Part shown: positions 40,790-48,897 of the stretch, in pieces
How positions within the stretch are numbered: the stretch's first letter is position 1
Layout of the letters: every line of letters starts with the position of its first letter
DNA from: Virgibacillus ndiopensis
Lineage (GTDB): Bacteria; Bacillota; Bacilli; Bacillales; Amphibacillaceae
Direction: 5' to 3'
Assembly (NCBI RefSeq): GCF_900187325.1
Contig: NZ_FZMZ01000004.1
Coordinates: forward strand, 744,001-808,000
DNA: 64,000 nucleotides
Made by a program: the position numbers and the translations under genes
Notes under the pieces: model-generated
What the model was told of the DNA's origin: nothing
The model's input: the letters and a program-made list of their open reading frames with translations, nothing else
Database searches by the model: none

Positions 40790-41857
40790 TCATATATACT
40801 TCATCATTTTTTGATGAGACACGGGAAATGGATACGACTCCAATTCCTCACGTTCAACAAACTTTAACCGTTCATCTGTTGTTTGACATTGCGTGGTTTT
40901 TGCCTGATATATTTCAAGTTGCCAAATTAAATGAGAAAAAACATGTTTTAGTTTTCCTTTTTGAGACCCTAAGGCAATTTTTACGCCATATTCATTAAAC
41001 AACCAGTTTTCAAGGTGGTCAAATCCAATTTCATCAATTGGTACCATAGGGAATTGCCATAAATTTGCTAAAAGACCATTTTCCGAACGCTTTTCAATCA
41101 CATATTGGTTTTTATCATTTTTAATTAGTAATGCAACATAAGGAATTGTCTTTTGCTTTTTCGCTTTTGATTTTATTGGCAGTTCCTTCTCTATTCCTTC
41201 AGCAAAAGCTTGGCAATGCTGTTGGACTGGACAAAACATACACATGGGTGTTTGGGGTGTACAGACAAGTGCGCCTAATTCCATAATTCCTTGATTAAAT
41301 GAAGAAGGATCTTCATGTGATATAAGCCCGTGCACATAGTTTTCAAAAAGCTTTTTAGCACTAGGCTTTGCTATATCTTCTTCAATTTTTAATATTCTTG
41401 CTAGTACACGCATAACATTTCCGTCTACTGCAGGTTCAGGTTGGTTGTATGCGATGGAAAGAATCGCACCTTTTGTGTATGGACCAACTCCCTTTAATGC
41501 ACCTAATTCCTTCGGTGTAGATGGCACCTCACCACCGTATGTTGCAACAACTTCCCTTACTGCGTTTTGTAAATTACGTGCACGGGAATAGTAACCTAGA
41601 CCCTCCCATGCTTTTAAAACATCCTGCTGATCTGCTTCAGCTAAATCGTGAAGTGTGGGAAATTTTGTAATAAATCGGTGGAAATAAGGAATAACGGTAT
41701 CAACTTTTGTTTGTTGAAGCATAATTTCAGATACCCAAATTTTATAAGGATCCTGATCCTTCCTCCACGGGAGATCACGTTTATTTGTATAGTACCAATT
41801 CAGTAATTCTTGTTGAAATTGATAAATGTCAACATTTTGTAATTTGTTTTCAATCAA
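40790..41857 (-). CDS. mutY: A/G-specific adenine glycosylase MutY
   Basis: Base-excision repair enzyme of 355 residues that removes adenine mispaired with 8-oxoguanine. The helix-hairpin-helix ELGALKGVGPYTKGAILSIAY (about 103-123) precedes the catalytic Asp in AVDGNVMRV; the 4Fe-4S cluster ligands are in VCTPQTPMCMFCPVQQHC with the C-x6-C-x2-C-x5-C spacing. The C-terminal third (KNDKNQYVIEKRSENGLLANLWQFP) is the MutT-like domain that reads 8-oxoG. Same place as B. subtilis yfhQ. Confidence 0.96.
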   Translation of the reverse strand: MIENKLQNVDIYQFQQELLNWYYTNKRDLPWRKDQDPYKIWVSEIMLQQTKVDTVIPYFHRFITKFPTLHDLAEADQQDVLKAWEGLGYYSRARNLQNAVREVVATYGGEVPSTPKELGALKGVGPYTKGAILSIAYNQPEPAVDGNVMRVLARILKIEEDIAKPSAKKLFENYVHGLISHEDPSSFNQGIMELGALVCTPQTPMCMFCPVQQHCQAFAEGIEKELPIKSKAKKQKTIPYVALLIKNDKNQYVIEKRSENGLLANLWQFPMVPIDEIGFDHLENWLFNEYGVKIALGSQKGKLKHVFSHLIWQLEIYQAKTTQCQTTDERLKFVEREELESYPFPVSHQKMMKYI

Positions 41858-42011
41858 TCTTTCCCATCCTTTATGTTACAATAATCGAGTCAAAACATAT
41901 AACCAATCCAACACTAATTCTAGCAACGATTAACTCTTTTGACTCAATTAACTAATAAATTTTTTTCAGTTCTGTACAGCACGAAGCATTGTCGAAGGAG
42001 GACCTTTCATT

Positions 42012-42998
42012 ATGGATACAGGTACCCATGTCGTCATGGGAATTGCACTTGGGGGGTTGGCAACATTAGATCCTGCAGTAAATAGCGATCCAACTCTTTT
42101 CAACGCGGTCTTAGTTGGTACAATAGTGGGTTCTCAAGCGCCCGATTTTGATACGATATTAAAATTTAAAAATAATGCTGTCTATATACGTAATCATCGC
42201 GGTGTGACACACTCTGTTCCTGCCGTTTTAATGTGGGGCATTGCCGTTTCATCGGTTATTCATGCATTTGTACCGCACATAGACTATTTACATCTATGGG
42301 CATGGACGTTTTTGGCCGTTATTATTCATGTACTTGTTGATATATTCAACGCCTATGGTACACAAGCATATCGTCCTTTCACCGATAAGTGGGTAGCTCA
42401 CGGGTTTATTAACACGTTCGATCCATTTATTTTTAGTCTGCATGTTGCCGGTATTATCGCATGGATACTTGGTGCAACTCCTGGTTACACATGGTTAATC
42501 ATTTACTCGGTGATTTTATTATATTATATCAAACGTTATATTGATAAAAGAGAAATTGTCAAAAAGATACATGACTACTACCCAACTACAGAAAAAATTG
42601 CAACATCGCCTACGATTAAACAGAATGAATGGCGGGTTGCTATTACTACTGATACCATGTTTTACGTAGGTTCGGTAGAGAACGGACACATTCAAATTGT
42701 TGATGAATTTGAAAAAATCCCGTTACCTGATTCACCACTAATTAATTTGGCGAAAGAGGATCACAACGTGTCTGCATTTCTATCATTTTCCCCCGTTTAC
42801 CGATGGGAGATAAATGATTATGATGATTTCACTGAGGTACGCTTCATTGACTTGCGTTACCGTTCAAAGGGACATTATCCATTTGTAGCAGTTGTTCATA
42901 TTGATGATAACATGCGTATTATGAGCTCCTATACGGGTTGGATATTTTCCGAACAAAAGCTGCAAAACAAACTACTTGTTAGTGACAGCCCAATTTAA
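42012..42998 (+). CDS. yfhP: YfhP family membrane-bound metal-dependent hydrolase
   Basis: A 328-residue protein of the YdjM/DUF457 group. N-terminal metal-binding residues are in MDTGTHVVMGIALGG, SQAPDFDTI and NHRGVTHS; transmembrane helices lie at about 65-87, 92-112, 140-160 and 163-180, and the C-terminal 140 residues are soluble. In B. subtilis YfhP sits next to mutY and has been described as a negative regulator of that gene; whether this holds here is unknown. GAAGGAGG precedes ATG 42012. It is divergent from mutY. Confidence 0.85.
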   Translation: MDTGTHVVMGIALGGLATLDPAVNSDPTLFNAVLVGTIVGSQAPDFDTILKFKNNAVYIRNHRGVTHSVPAVLMWGIAVSSVIHAFVPHIDYLHLWAWTFLAVIIHVLVDIFNAYGTQAYRPFTDKWVAHGFINTFDPFIFSLHVAGIIAWILGATPGYTWLIIYSVILLYYIKRYIDKREIVKKIHDYYPTTEKIATSPTIKQNEWRVAITTDTMFYVGSVENGHIQIVDEFEKIPLPDSPLINLAKEDHNVSAFLSFSPVYRWEINDYDDFTEVRFIDLRYRSKGHYPFVAVVHIDDNMRIMSSYTGWIFSEQKLQNKLLVSDSPI

Positions 42999-43023
42999 AA
43001 AGCGAGGTAGATGCCTCGCTTTT
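42998..43023. terminator. bidirectional terminator between yfhP and yfhH
   Basis: AAAAGCGAGG (42998-43007) pairs perfectly with CCTCGCTTTT (43014-43023). Confidence 0.9.
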
Positions 43024-43024
43024 G

Positions 43025-43357
43025 TTATTTTACTTTATCTCCTAATAACGATATTGGAATTGCCTCTTCTTTCTCATAAGTCTCATCCAAAAGATTTATC
43101 CGGTGTCCCCATGCAAAAACCCCATTAATATAATTTATTTTAAAAGTATGTCCAGGGTCCCCGTTCAATTGGTGTGTATCATTTGCTTGAAAATCCTCTG
43201 GGTTTAACATATATGCCATCGCAACCTGCATTTTACGTTCATTGATTGCTACTTCACTGATATTTCCCAGTTGCTCAGCTTTTTGTGCTTTTTCTTTTAA
43301 ACGTCCAACTTCTTGCCGTAATTGCTCGACTGTATAGTCACTGTAGCGATAATCCAT
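43025..43357 (-). CDS. yfhH: YfhH family protein (DUF1811)
   Basis: A 110-residue protein of the YfhH/DUF1811 family, function unknown. The N-terminal half is a helical hairpin (YTVEQLRQEVGRLKEKAQKAEQLGNISEVAINERKMQVAMAYML), and the C-terminal half is a small beta domain (GHTFKINYINGVFAWGHRINLL). The neighbourhood with recX and yfhP agrees with B. subtilis. Start ATG 43357 has GGGGAG upstream. Confidence 0.88.
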   Translation of the reverse strand: MDYRYSDYTVEQLRQEVGRLKEKAQKAEQLGNISEVAINERKMQVAMAYMLNPEDFQANDTHQLNGDPGHTFKINYINGVFAWGHRINLLDETYEKEEAIPISLLGDKVK

Positions 43358-43458
43358 TCATTCACACTCCCCTTACCTTTCATTTTACATTTTATCAATA
43401 GTTTAAGACAATGGAAATGAAAAGTATCACTAAAACTTGTTTGATAGAGGGGATTTTT

Positions 43459-44118
43459 ATGCAAAATGCTGCAATAACCGGCGCAGGAAGTGGATTGGGC
43501 AAAGCCCTTGCACTTAAATATGCAAATAATGGATTTAATGTATATCTATTAGGCCGAAACGATACAAAACTACATATTGTTCAAAATGAAATTTTAAAGA
43601 ATGGAGGAAAGGCTGAGGTTGTTTTATGTGATGTACGTGAACCAGCATCTGTTAGTATTGCCTTTCAAAAAATAGGAGAATTGGATGTATTTATAAATAA
43701 TGCTGGTATTGGCATATTTGGTTCGGTAGAAAATTATTCTGTTGAAGATATTGAAGGAACACTCGATACAAATATTAAAGGTACTATTCTAACTGTACAA
43801 TCTGCTTTACCGTTAATTCGAGAAAGTAAAGGGCGCATTTTAACAATTATTTCGACTGCTGGATTACGGGGAAAGGTGAACGAATCCATCTATTGTGCAA
43901 GTAAATTTGCTGTAAGAGGGTTTACTGAGAGCTTGCAAAAGGAATGGGAAAATGAGCCTTTATCCATTACCGCTGTATATATGGGCGGAATGAACACCCC
44001 CTTTTGGGACAACTCCACACATGTAACAGATACATCCAGATTAAAAAGTCCGGAAATTGTGGCAGAACAAATATATAATGAAGATGATGGTCGTAAAGAA
44101 ATTTTGGTTGATAGATAA
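43459..44118 (+). CDS. SDR family NAD(P)-dependent oxidoreductase
   Basis: Classical short-chain dehydrogenase of 219 residues. Cofactor motif TGAGSGLG is at 8-15, NNAG near 81, catalytic Ser in ISTAG near 133, and YCASK near 147. Substrate unknown. ATG 43459 with GAGGGGA upstream is chosen over an ATG 16 codons earlier that has no site and an unrelated N-terminus. It is 50 bases before the medium-chain oxidoreductase gene on the same strand and probably shares its transcript. Not part of the B. subtilis order here. Confidence 0.88.
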   Translation: MQNAAITGAGSGLGKALALKYANNGFNVYLLGRNDTKLHIVQNEILKNGGKAEVVLCDVREPASVSIAFQKIGELDVFINNAGIGIFGSVENYSVEDIEGTLDTNIKGTILTVQSALPLIRESKGRILTIISTAGLRGKVNESIYCASKFAVRGFTESLQKEWENEPLSITAVYMGGMNTPFWDNSTHVTDTSRLKSPEIVAEQIYNEDDGRKEILVDR

Positions 44119-44168
44119 AACCTTCATAAGGGATACTATGATTATTAAAAGAAGAAAGTAGGGTTAAA

Positions 44169-45104
44169 ATGAAAGCCGTTGTTATTGAAAAATATGGTTC
44201 AGCTAACCTTTTAACAGAAAAAGAAGTTCCAATACCTGAGATAAAAACCAATCAAGTATTAGTCGAATTGCATGGAACATCCATAAACCCAATTGATTGG
44301 AAATTGCGTGAAGGCTATCTTAAAGAGAATTTACCATTTGAATTTCCAATTATCTTAGGTTGGGATGCTGCAGGTGTAATCAAGGAAATCGGTTCAGACG
44401 TTACCGGATTCCAAGTTGGTGATCGTGTATTTGCTAGACCAGCTACAACCCCAAACGGAACGTATGCAGAATATGCAGCAGTAGACGAAAACTTGTTGGC
44501 AAAAATACCTGAAAATAGTAGCTTTTACGATGCAGCAGCCGTACCTCTCGCTGGATTAACCGCATGGCAATGTCTAGTCGATTTTTCGGAATTAAAACCT
44601 GGTGATAATGTGTTAATTCATGCTGGTTCCGGTGGTGTTGGCAGTTTTGCTATTCAAATAGCAAAGCGTTTTGGTGCCTATGTTGCATCGACAGCAAGTG
44701 AAAAAAATAAAGATTTGCTTACGAAGCTTGGAGTAGATAAATTTATAAATTATCGAGAAGAGGATTTTGAAAATGTCCTCCAAGATTTTGATATTGTTTT
44801 GGATACACTTGGTGGTGAGGTCCAAGAAAAAAGCTTTAACGTGTTAAAACAAGGTGGAAAGTTAGTTTCTATTGTTGCACCACCCAATGAGACACTAGCA
44901 AAAGAAAAAAATGTTAAAGCCGGATTTCATTGGTTAGAACCAGATGGAAAACAACTAGCTGAACTAGGCAAATTAATGGACAAAGGTGACTTAAATCCTG
45001 TAATTGGACATACTTTCTCTTTTAGTGAAGAAGGATTACAAGAAGCTCATAAATTAAGTGAAACCCATCATGCTAAGGGGAAAATTGTAATAAAAATCAA
45101 GTAG
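44169..45104 (+). CDS. NADP-dependent medium-chain (quinone-type) oxidoreductase
   Basis: Zinc-free MDR enzyme of 311 residues, quinone oxidoreductase-like. The N-terminal GroES-like domain has LHGTSINPIDWKLREG and GWDAAGVIKEIGSDV; the Rossmann motif is IHAGSGGVGSFAIQIAKRFGAYV (about 142-164). Likely reduces quinones or enals. AAAGTAGGG lies before ATG 44169. Probably co-transcribed with the SDR gene upstream; a terminator follows. Confidence 0.9.
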   Translation: MKAVVIEKYGSANLLTEKEVPIPEIKTNQVLVELHGTSINPIDWKLREGYLKENLPFEFPIILGWDAAGVIKEIGSDVTGFQVGDRVFARPATTPNGTYAEYAAVDENLLAKIPENSSFYDAAAVPLAGLTAWQCLVDFSELKPGDNVLIHAGSGGVGSFAIQIAKRFGAYVASTASEKNKDLLTKLGVDKFINYREEDFENVLQDFDIVLDTLGGEVQEKSFNVLKQGGKLVSIVAPPNETLAKEKNVKAGFHWLEPDGKQLAELGKLMDKGDLNPVIGHTFSFSEEGLQEAHKLSETHHAKGKIVIKIK

Positions 45105-45109
45105 CTGTT

Positions 45110-45141
45110 AGGACTTGCTCTTATCAAGGCAAGTCCTTTTT
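45110..45141 (+). terminator. terminator of the oxidoreductase pair
   Basis: AGGACTTGC (45110-45118) pairs with GCAAGTCCT (45129-45137), then a T-run. Confidence 0.88.
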
Positions 45142-45150
45142 ATCTATATC

Positions 45151-45957
45151 TCACAATTTTTCATCTAAAAATTTATTGATCAATTCTATGGTGAATCCTT
45201 TGCGAAACAATGCTTCTTTTATTTTAAGATGTAACGCATATCCTTCAAATTTCGTTTGATGCTTCCTTAAAATTTTTTCTCCTTGATGGACAAGCGCTTC
45301 CCATTCCACATCATCATCTTTTACATCCTGAACATCGGCTACTACTTCTTTAATGACATCCTTTGCAAATCCTTTTTGTACTAAAGTTACTTGCAATTGT
45401 TGAATTTGTTTACGAAATGAGTGTTTATTGTTGGAATTTAGTTTTTTACTTACCCATTTTTGTGCCTTTTCATATTGGATTTCATACGTATATTGCTGAA
45501 TGGCATCTGAGGCAATCGTTGCTGAAACGCCCTTGTCTATGAGCTCTTTTTTTACAAGCATCGGCCCTTTGCTAGTTGTGTGTATTCTCGTCTGCACAAA
45601 AGCATTGGCAAACATTTTATCATCCAGTAATTTTTCGTTAATTAATCGTTCGATGATTTTAGTGATATGTTCTGGTTCGACTTCTTTTTTTACTAAATAA
45701 TCATTTATTTCTTTAATTGTTCGCATTCGGTAGCTTAAAAAGTTTATTGCAAGGGTATAAGACTTATGTAAGTTATCTTTTTGGACAAGTGTGCGGATCA
45801 TGGAATCGTCCAATTCAAGTCCTTTTCGGAGCTTATACTCAATTAATACCGCTTCGTCCACACTAAAGCCATAAGCTTCACCTTGTCCATCGTCCAAAAA
45901 GATATTAAAACGATTCTTACGTTTTTTCTGTGTGGTGATCCGGGTAATTTTCTTCAT
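45151..45957 (-). CDS. recX: recombination regulator RecX
   Basis: A 268-residue RecX, which modulates RecA filaments. The protein is built from repeated three-helix modules, seen as SYRMRTIKEINDYLVKKEVEPEHITKIIERLINEKLLDDKMFANAFVQTR, then a weaker repeat around MLVKKELIDKGVSATIASDAIQQY, then two more in the C-terminal half. The N-terminal beta part ITRITTQKKRKNRFNIFLDDGQGEAYGFSVDEAV is the form found in bacilli, longer than E. coli RecX. Matches B. subtilis yfhG by position. AAAGGGGTG precedes ATG 45957. Confidence 0.93.
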   Translation of the reverse strand: MKKITRITTQKKRKNRFNIFLDDGQGEAYGFSVDEAVLIEYKLRKGLELDDSMIRTLVQKDNLHKSYTLAINFLSYRMRTIKEINDYLVKKEVEPEHITKIIERLINEKLLDDKMFANAFVQTRIHTTSKGPMLVKKELIDKGVSATIASDAIQQYTYEIQYEKAQKWVSKKLNSNNKHSFRKQIQQLQVTLVQKGFAKDVIKEVVADVQDVKDDDVEWEALVHQGEKILRKHQTKFEGYALHLKIKEALFRKGFTIELINKFLDEKL

Positions 45958-46085
45958 GTTCTCACCCCTTTCCCTTAAGACAATGATAACATGAAAAAAT
46001 TGTCCGGAGCACCCGTAAGAATCGGTATTTTTAATGTGATTTTTGATTATGATCGCACGTTCATACTATGGTGTTGCACGATTAT
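45958..46085. other. divergent gap between recX and the tandem array
   Basis: Carries the recX promoter side and a degenerate lead-in to the tandem repeat (GGTGTTGCACGATTATTC). Open frames here are by-products of the repeat. Confidence 0.4.
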
Positions 46086-46500
46086 TCTTGTTTTTTGCAC
46101 GATTAGATCCTGGTGTTGCGCGATACTATTTCTTATTGCGCGCTCTGTTCCCGGTATTGCGCGATTCTACTTCTTATTGCGCGCTCAGCTCCCGGTATTG
46201 CGCGATTCTACTTCTTATTGCGCGCTCAGCTTCTGGTAATGCGCGATTCTTCCTTCTTATTGCGCGCTAGCTCCTGGTACTGCACGATACTTCCTTCTTA
46301 TTGCGCGCTCTGATCCTGGTAATGCGCGATTCTTCCTTCTTATTGCGCGCTCTGATCCTGGTAATGCGCGATACTACTTCTTATTGCGCGCTAGCTCCCG
46401 GTAATGCGCGATTCTACTTCTTATTGCGCGCTCAGCTCCCGGTAATGCGCGATACTTCCTTCTTATTGCGCGCTCAGCTCCTGGTACTGCACGCTCGATA
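46086..46500. repeat. tandem repeat array, about ten units of 40-42 bp
   Basis: The core CTTATTGCGCGCT recurs at 46132, 46173, 46214, 46256, 46297, 46339, 46380, 46420 and 46462, steps of 40-42 bp, plus a degenerate unit before. Each unit also has GGTAATGCGCGAT or GGTATTGCGCGAT, so GCGC is met twice per unit. Units vary by point changes and one-base indels; some neighbours are almost identical, which points to recent duplication. The unit length is not a multiple of three and no ribosome-binding site is present, so the array is not coding. Confidence 0.9.
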
Positions 46501-46607
46501 TTCGCTCGTCACAATTCAAAGTTAAATTCCTAGCCACGTCGTTCATATAAACATATAATTAAACCATACTTATCTATATAGAAAAGAATCGGAGAGGAGT
46601 GAACGTT

Positions 46608-47510
46608 TTGAACGTTTTAATAACTGGTGGGACCGGCTTTGTTGGCAAGCATTTGACTAATGAATTAACGAAACAAAACCATCATGTTTACATACTTACA
46701 CGATCCCCTGACAAACACACAAACACTAATTCAACAACCTTCATAAGTTATAAATACGACATGAACACACTACCTGTTATCCACAAAGTCATTAACCTTG
46801 CAGGTGATTCACTATTTGGCTATTGGTCCAAGAAGAAAAAAGCAACTATTTTATCTAGCAGAATTGAAACAACGCAAACTGTTATTGATTTTATGAAGCA
46901 AATGGATCCAAAACCAACAACATTTATTAGTGGTTCTGCAGTTGGATATTACGGTACATCTAAGGATTTAATATTCACTGAAGATACAATAAAACCAGGT
47001 GATGATTTTTTAGCCCGTGTTGTCGTCAAATGGGAAAAGACAGCGAATCAGGCCACAAATATGGGCATCCGTACCATTTTCACTCGTTTCGGTGTTATTT
47101 TGGGTGAAGACGGTGCACTTCCGTATATGAGTCTCCCGGTAAAAATGTTCGCTGGAGGTAAGATTGGTAATGGTGAACAGTGGATTTCATGGGTGCATAT
47201 CGAGGATGTTGTTCAAATGATTCTATTCTGCTTATTTAATGAAAATATGGTAGGTCCCGTGAACATCACCTCACCGAATCCTAGCCGAAATAAAGAATTC
47301 ACAAAAACATTAGCAAAAGTGTTGAAGCGACCGTATTGGTTACCTGCTCCTTCCCCCATTATTCGTACGACAATTGGGGAAATGAGCCATTTAATAACAA
47401 AAGGACAATATGTCTTACCAAGAAAAGCAGAGAGCAATAATTATCAGTTTGCATATCCTTATTTAGAGGAATCCTTGAGACAAATTACAGCAAAAAAATC
47501 TAGGCATTAA
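46608..47510 (+). CDS. yfhF: YfhF/TIGR01777-type NAD-dependent epimerase family protein
   Basis: Extended SDR of 300 residues from the TIGR01777 family, cofactor-binding but of unknown substrate. The N-terminal motif is LITGGTGFVGKHL, followed by VINLAGDSLFGYWS, SGSAVGYYGTS with the catalytic Tyr, and FTRFGVILGEDGALPYMSLP. The C-terminal DUF1731 segment lies around LPAPSPIIRTTIGEMSHL. I chose TTG 46608: GGAGAGGAG is eight bases upstream and the protein then begins MNVLITGGTG as in the family; the GTG nine bases earlier overlaps the ribosome-binding site. Same neighbour as B. subtilis yfhF. Confidence 0.9.
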   Translation: MNVLITGGTGFVGKHLTNELTKQNHHVYILTRSPDKHTNTNSTTFISYKYDMNTLPVIHKVINLAGDSLFGYWSKKKKATILSSRIETTQTVIDFMKQMDPKPTTFISGSAVGYYGTSKDLIFTEDTIKPGDDFLARVVVKWEKTANQATNMGIRTIFTRFGVILGEDGALPYMSLPVKMFAGGKIGNGEQWISWVHIEDVVQMILFCLFNENMVGPVNITSPNPSRNKEFTKTLAKVLKRPYWLPAPSPIIRTTIGEMSHLITKGQYVLPRKAESNNYQFAYPYLEESLRQITAKKSRH

Positions 47511-47600
47511 TTGTCAAAATTCATATAAAAAAAGTTATTTCTTTTTTATAAATATCTGTGTAAAATAATAGTATCAAACTGGATAAAGACAGAATTGAAT

Positions 47601-47670
47601 AGGGAAGGCAAATGGTGCGCCACCAGTGATAAACTGGTCCTAGTGGGTTCGATTCCCACCCCGAATTTTT
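47601..47670 (+). ncRNA. tRNA-like element (pseudo-tRNA) in the leader of a GNAT gene
   Basis: A perfect T-arm, GTGGG-TTCGATT-CCCAC (47643-47659), lies four bases after an anticodon-like arm, ACCAG-TGATAAA-CTGGT (47622-47638). A weak D-arm, GGC...GCC, is at 47607-47621. The acceptor arms AATAGGG and CCCGAAT pair at only five of seven places. The loop lacks U33 and no CCA is encoded, so it should not act as a normal tRNA. It is followed at once by structures that overlap its T-arm and control the next gene. Confidence 0.6.
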
Positions 47671-47750
47671 GTTGAACGCTAACTAAAAATTCGTGGGTGG
47701 GACTGAACTCTTTTTCTGTAGAAATACCCACCTAACTAAGGAGGGTATTT
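47655..47750 (+). promoter_or_regulatory. candidate riboregulator with mutually exclusive helices before a GNAT gene
   Basis: Four helices compete. P1 is the T-arm (47643-47647 with 47655-47659). P2 pairs 47655-47670 with 47685-47701, 16 bp with one bulged T. P3 pairs GGTGGG (47696-47701) with CCCACC (47727-47732). P4 pairs AAATACCC (47722-47729) with GGGTATTT (47743-47750); it is followed by T to 47753 and masks part of the AAGGAGG ribosome-binding site. P1 excludes P2, P2 excludes P3, P3 excludes P4. So a folded tRNA-like domain would leave the gene on, and its unfolding would turn it off. This reading is an inference from base pairing. Confidence 0.5.
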
Positions 47751-47753
47751 TTT

Positions 47754-48311
47754 ATGCTGAAAACACGCGATTTACACGAGGTGCCGGTTCTATTTGAATT
47801 GTTATTACACCCAGATGTATTCCCTTATGTCAGGCATAAAGCAAAGACGAGTGATCAATTTTATTTCATCACAAAACAAACGATAGAAGCTGAAGAGAAT
47901 GGAGAGCTTATATCAAGAACAATTTTAGATGAATATAGCCAACCAATTGGTACCATCAATCTATTCGATATCCAAGGTAATTCTGGGTTTTTGGCTACAT
48001 GGATTGGCCAGCCTTATTTCGGAAAAGGATATAACAAGCTAGCGAAAGAGTTATTTTTCGAGGAATTATTTTTTACGTATCAAATTGAGGCAATCTTTAT
48101 GAAGGTTCGAAAAACAAATATACGTTCATTGAAAGCAGTACTGAAATTACCTTATGCAGCATTAGGCAACACAGTTTATCCCGAAGTGTATAAATCCATA
48201 AATCCGCAAGGCGATATGTACGATCTTTTTGTTATTTCAAAAGAGCAGTTTATGTCATATCATCAATTTGCTCAAGTTGAAGCTGTTGCAACTGATGAAG
48301 AAGTTTCATAA
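47754..48311 (+). CDS. GNAT family acetyltransferase (RimJ/RimL-like)
   Basis: N-acetyltransferase of 185 residues with acetyl-CoA-binding segment ATWIGQPYFGKGYNKLAKELFFEELF (about 81-106), where Q/RxxGxG/A appears as GQPYFGKGY, and the KVRKTNIRSLKAVLKL segment typical of RimJ/RimL-type enzymes. Substrate unknown. AAGGAGG lies nine bases before ATG 47754 inside a structured leader (see the tRNA-like element). The C-terminus is acidic. The gene lies between yfhF and yfhE on the same strand. Confidence 0.85.
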   Translation: MLKTRDLHEVPVLFELLLHPDVFPYVRHKAKTSDQFYFITKQTIEAEENGELISRTILDEYSQPIGTINLFDIQGNSGFLATWIGQPYFGKGYNKLAKELFFEELFFTYQIEAIFMKVRKTNIRSLKAVLKLPYAALGNTVYPEVYKSINPQGDMYDLFVISKEQFMSYHQFAQVEAVATDEEVS

Positions 48312-48371
48312 GCAAACTGTATATTTTCTATAATACAGGGAAGCCTACACGTAAAAGTGAGGAGGCTTTCT

Positions 48372-48506
48372 ATGAAGAAAAATCCAAAACACGATCACAA
48401 GCCAGAGAAGTTCCTATCAAAAACGCAGGAAGTTTTCTATCAGCGAGAATTCAAGCATGCGGATAGAATTTATAACGAATTAAGTCAAAAGGGAAACCGA
48501 CGTTAA
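48372..48506 (+). CDS. yfhE: YfhE family small protein
   Basis: A 44-residue basic protein, with the core LSKTQEVFYQREFKHADRIYNEL that matches the YfhE family of bacilli. Function unknown. GAGGAGG lies seven bases before ATG 48372. The position downstream of yfhF agrees with B. subtilis, where yfhE and yfhF are neighbours. Too short for automatic gene finders, but the ribosome-binding site, family match and terminator support it. Confidence 0.82.
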   Translation: MKKNPKHDHKPEKFLSKTQEVFYQREFKHADRIYNELSQKGNRR

Positions 48507-48524
48507 TACGCGGTTTCTTTTTTT
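48493..48524 (+). terminator. terminator of yfhE
   Basis: GAAACCG (48493-48499) pairs with CGGTTTC (48511-48517), then seven T; the stem overlaps the end of the gene. Confidence 0.88.
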
Positions 48525-48526
48525 AT

Positions 48527-48698
48527 GTATCCACAGGTAAAGTCATTAATGTTAATAAGTATTATAAAACGCGTTATAGCAATGCTGTTTATTCACAGTC
48601 GGATTGTGAATAACTCATCATTCCCCTGTGGATTATGTGGATAATAAACGAAAACATTGTGAAATGGTCACCTTCATTGTGTATAACTATGTGTATAG
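48527..48698. promoter_or_regulatory. DnaA-box cluster
   Basis: Seven sites in 172 bp. Four match TTATNCACA exactly: 48589-48597, 48605-48613 (minus), 48636-48644 (minus, TTATCCACA) and 48678-48686 (minus, TTATACACA). Three have one mismatch: 48527-48535, 48627-48635 and 48690-48698. The region is non-coding. B. subtilis has DnaA-box clusters away from oriC that titrate DnaA and restrain initiation; this looks like one. No dnaA or dnaN gene is nearby, so it is not the origin. Confidence 0.75.
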
Positions 48699-48833
48699 TA
48701 TCAAGTTGAGCCTATCCAATTTTTATCGATCTTCAATTGGCTAATTGTAATTCCTCTTACACCAATATTTATAATATACATTAGGAAATCCAGCATCTTG
48801 AAAAAAACGATGGAGTTATACGAAAAATAATCT

Positions 48834-48879
48834 ACATTAAAAAGAGCTTGGGAAATTAAATTCCAATCTCTTTTTAATG
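48834..48879 (-). terminator. terminator of the GntR-ABC operon
   Basis: ATTAAAAAGAG pairs with CTCTTTTTAAT, with an inner TTGG/CCAA extension; symmetric and T-rich on both strands. Confidence 0.8.
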
Positions 48880-48897
48880 TAAATATCTTAAAACAAA

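Noticed and set aside
46086-46500. CRISPR array
   Set aside because: Units are contiguous with no unique spacers, and no cas genes are present.
45991-46525. Repetitive arginine- and alanine-rich open frames over the tandem array
   Set aside because: The 40-42-bp unit shifts frame at each step and no ribosome-binding site is present; frames are by-products of the repeat.
47643-47720. Classical T-box leader for the GNAT gene
   Set aside because: GGGTGGGAC resembles part of the T-box but the rest of the consensus and a Stem I specifier loop are absent.
48527-48698. Chromosomal origin of replication
   Set aside because: DnaA boxes are present but dnaA, dnaN, rpmH and other origin genes are not, and no clear unwinding element is seen.
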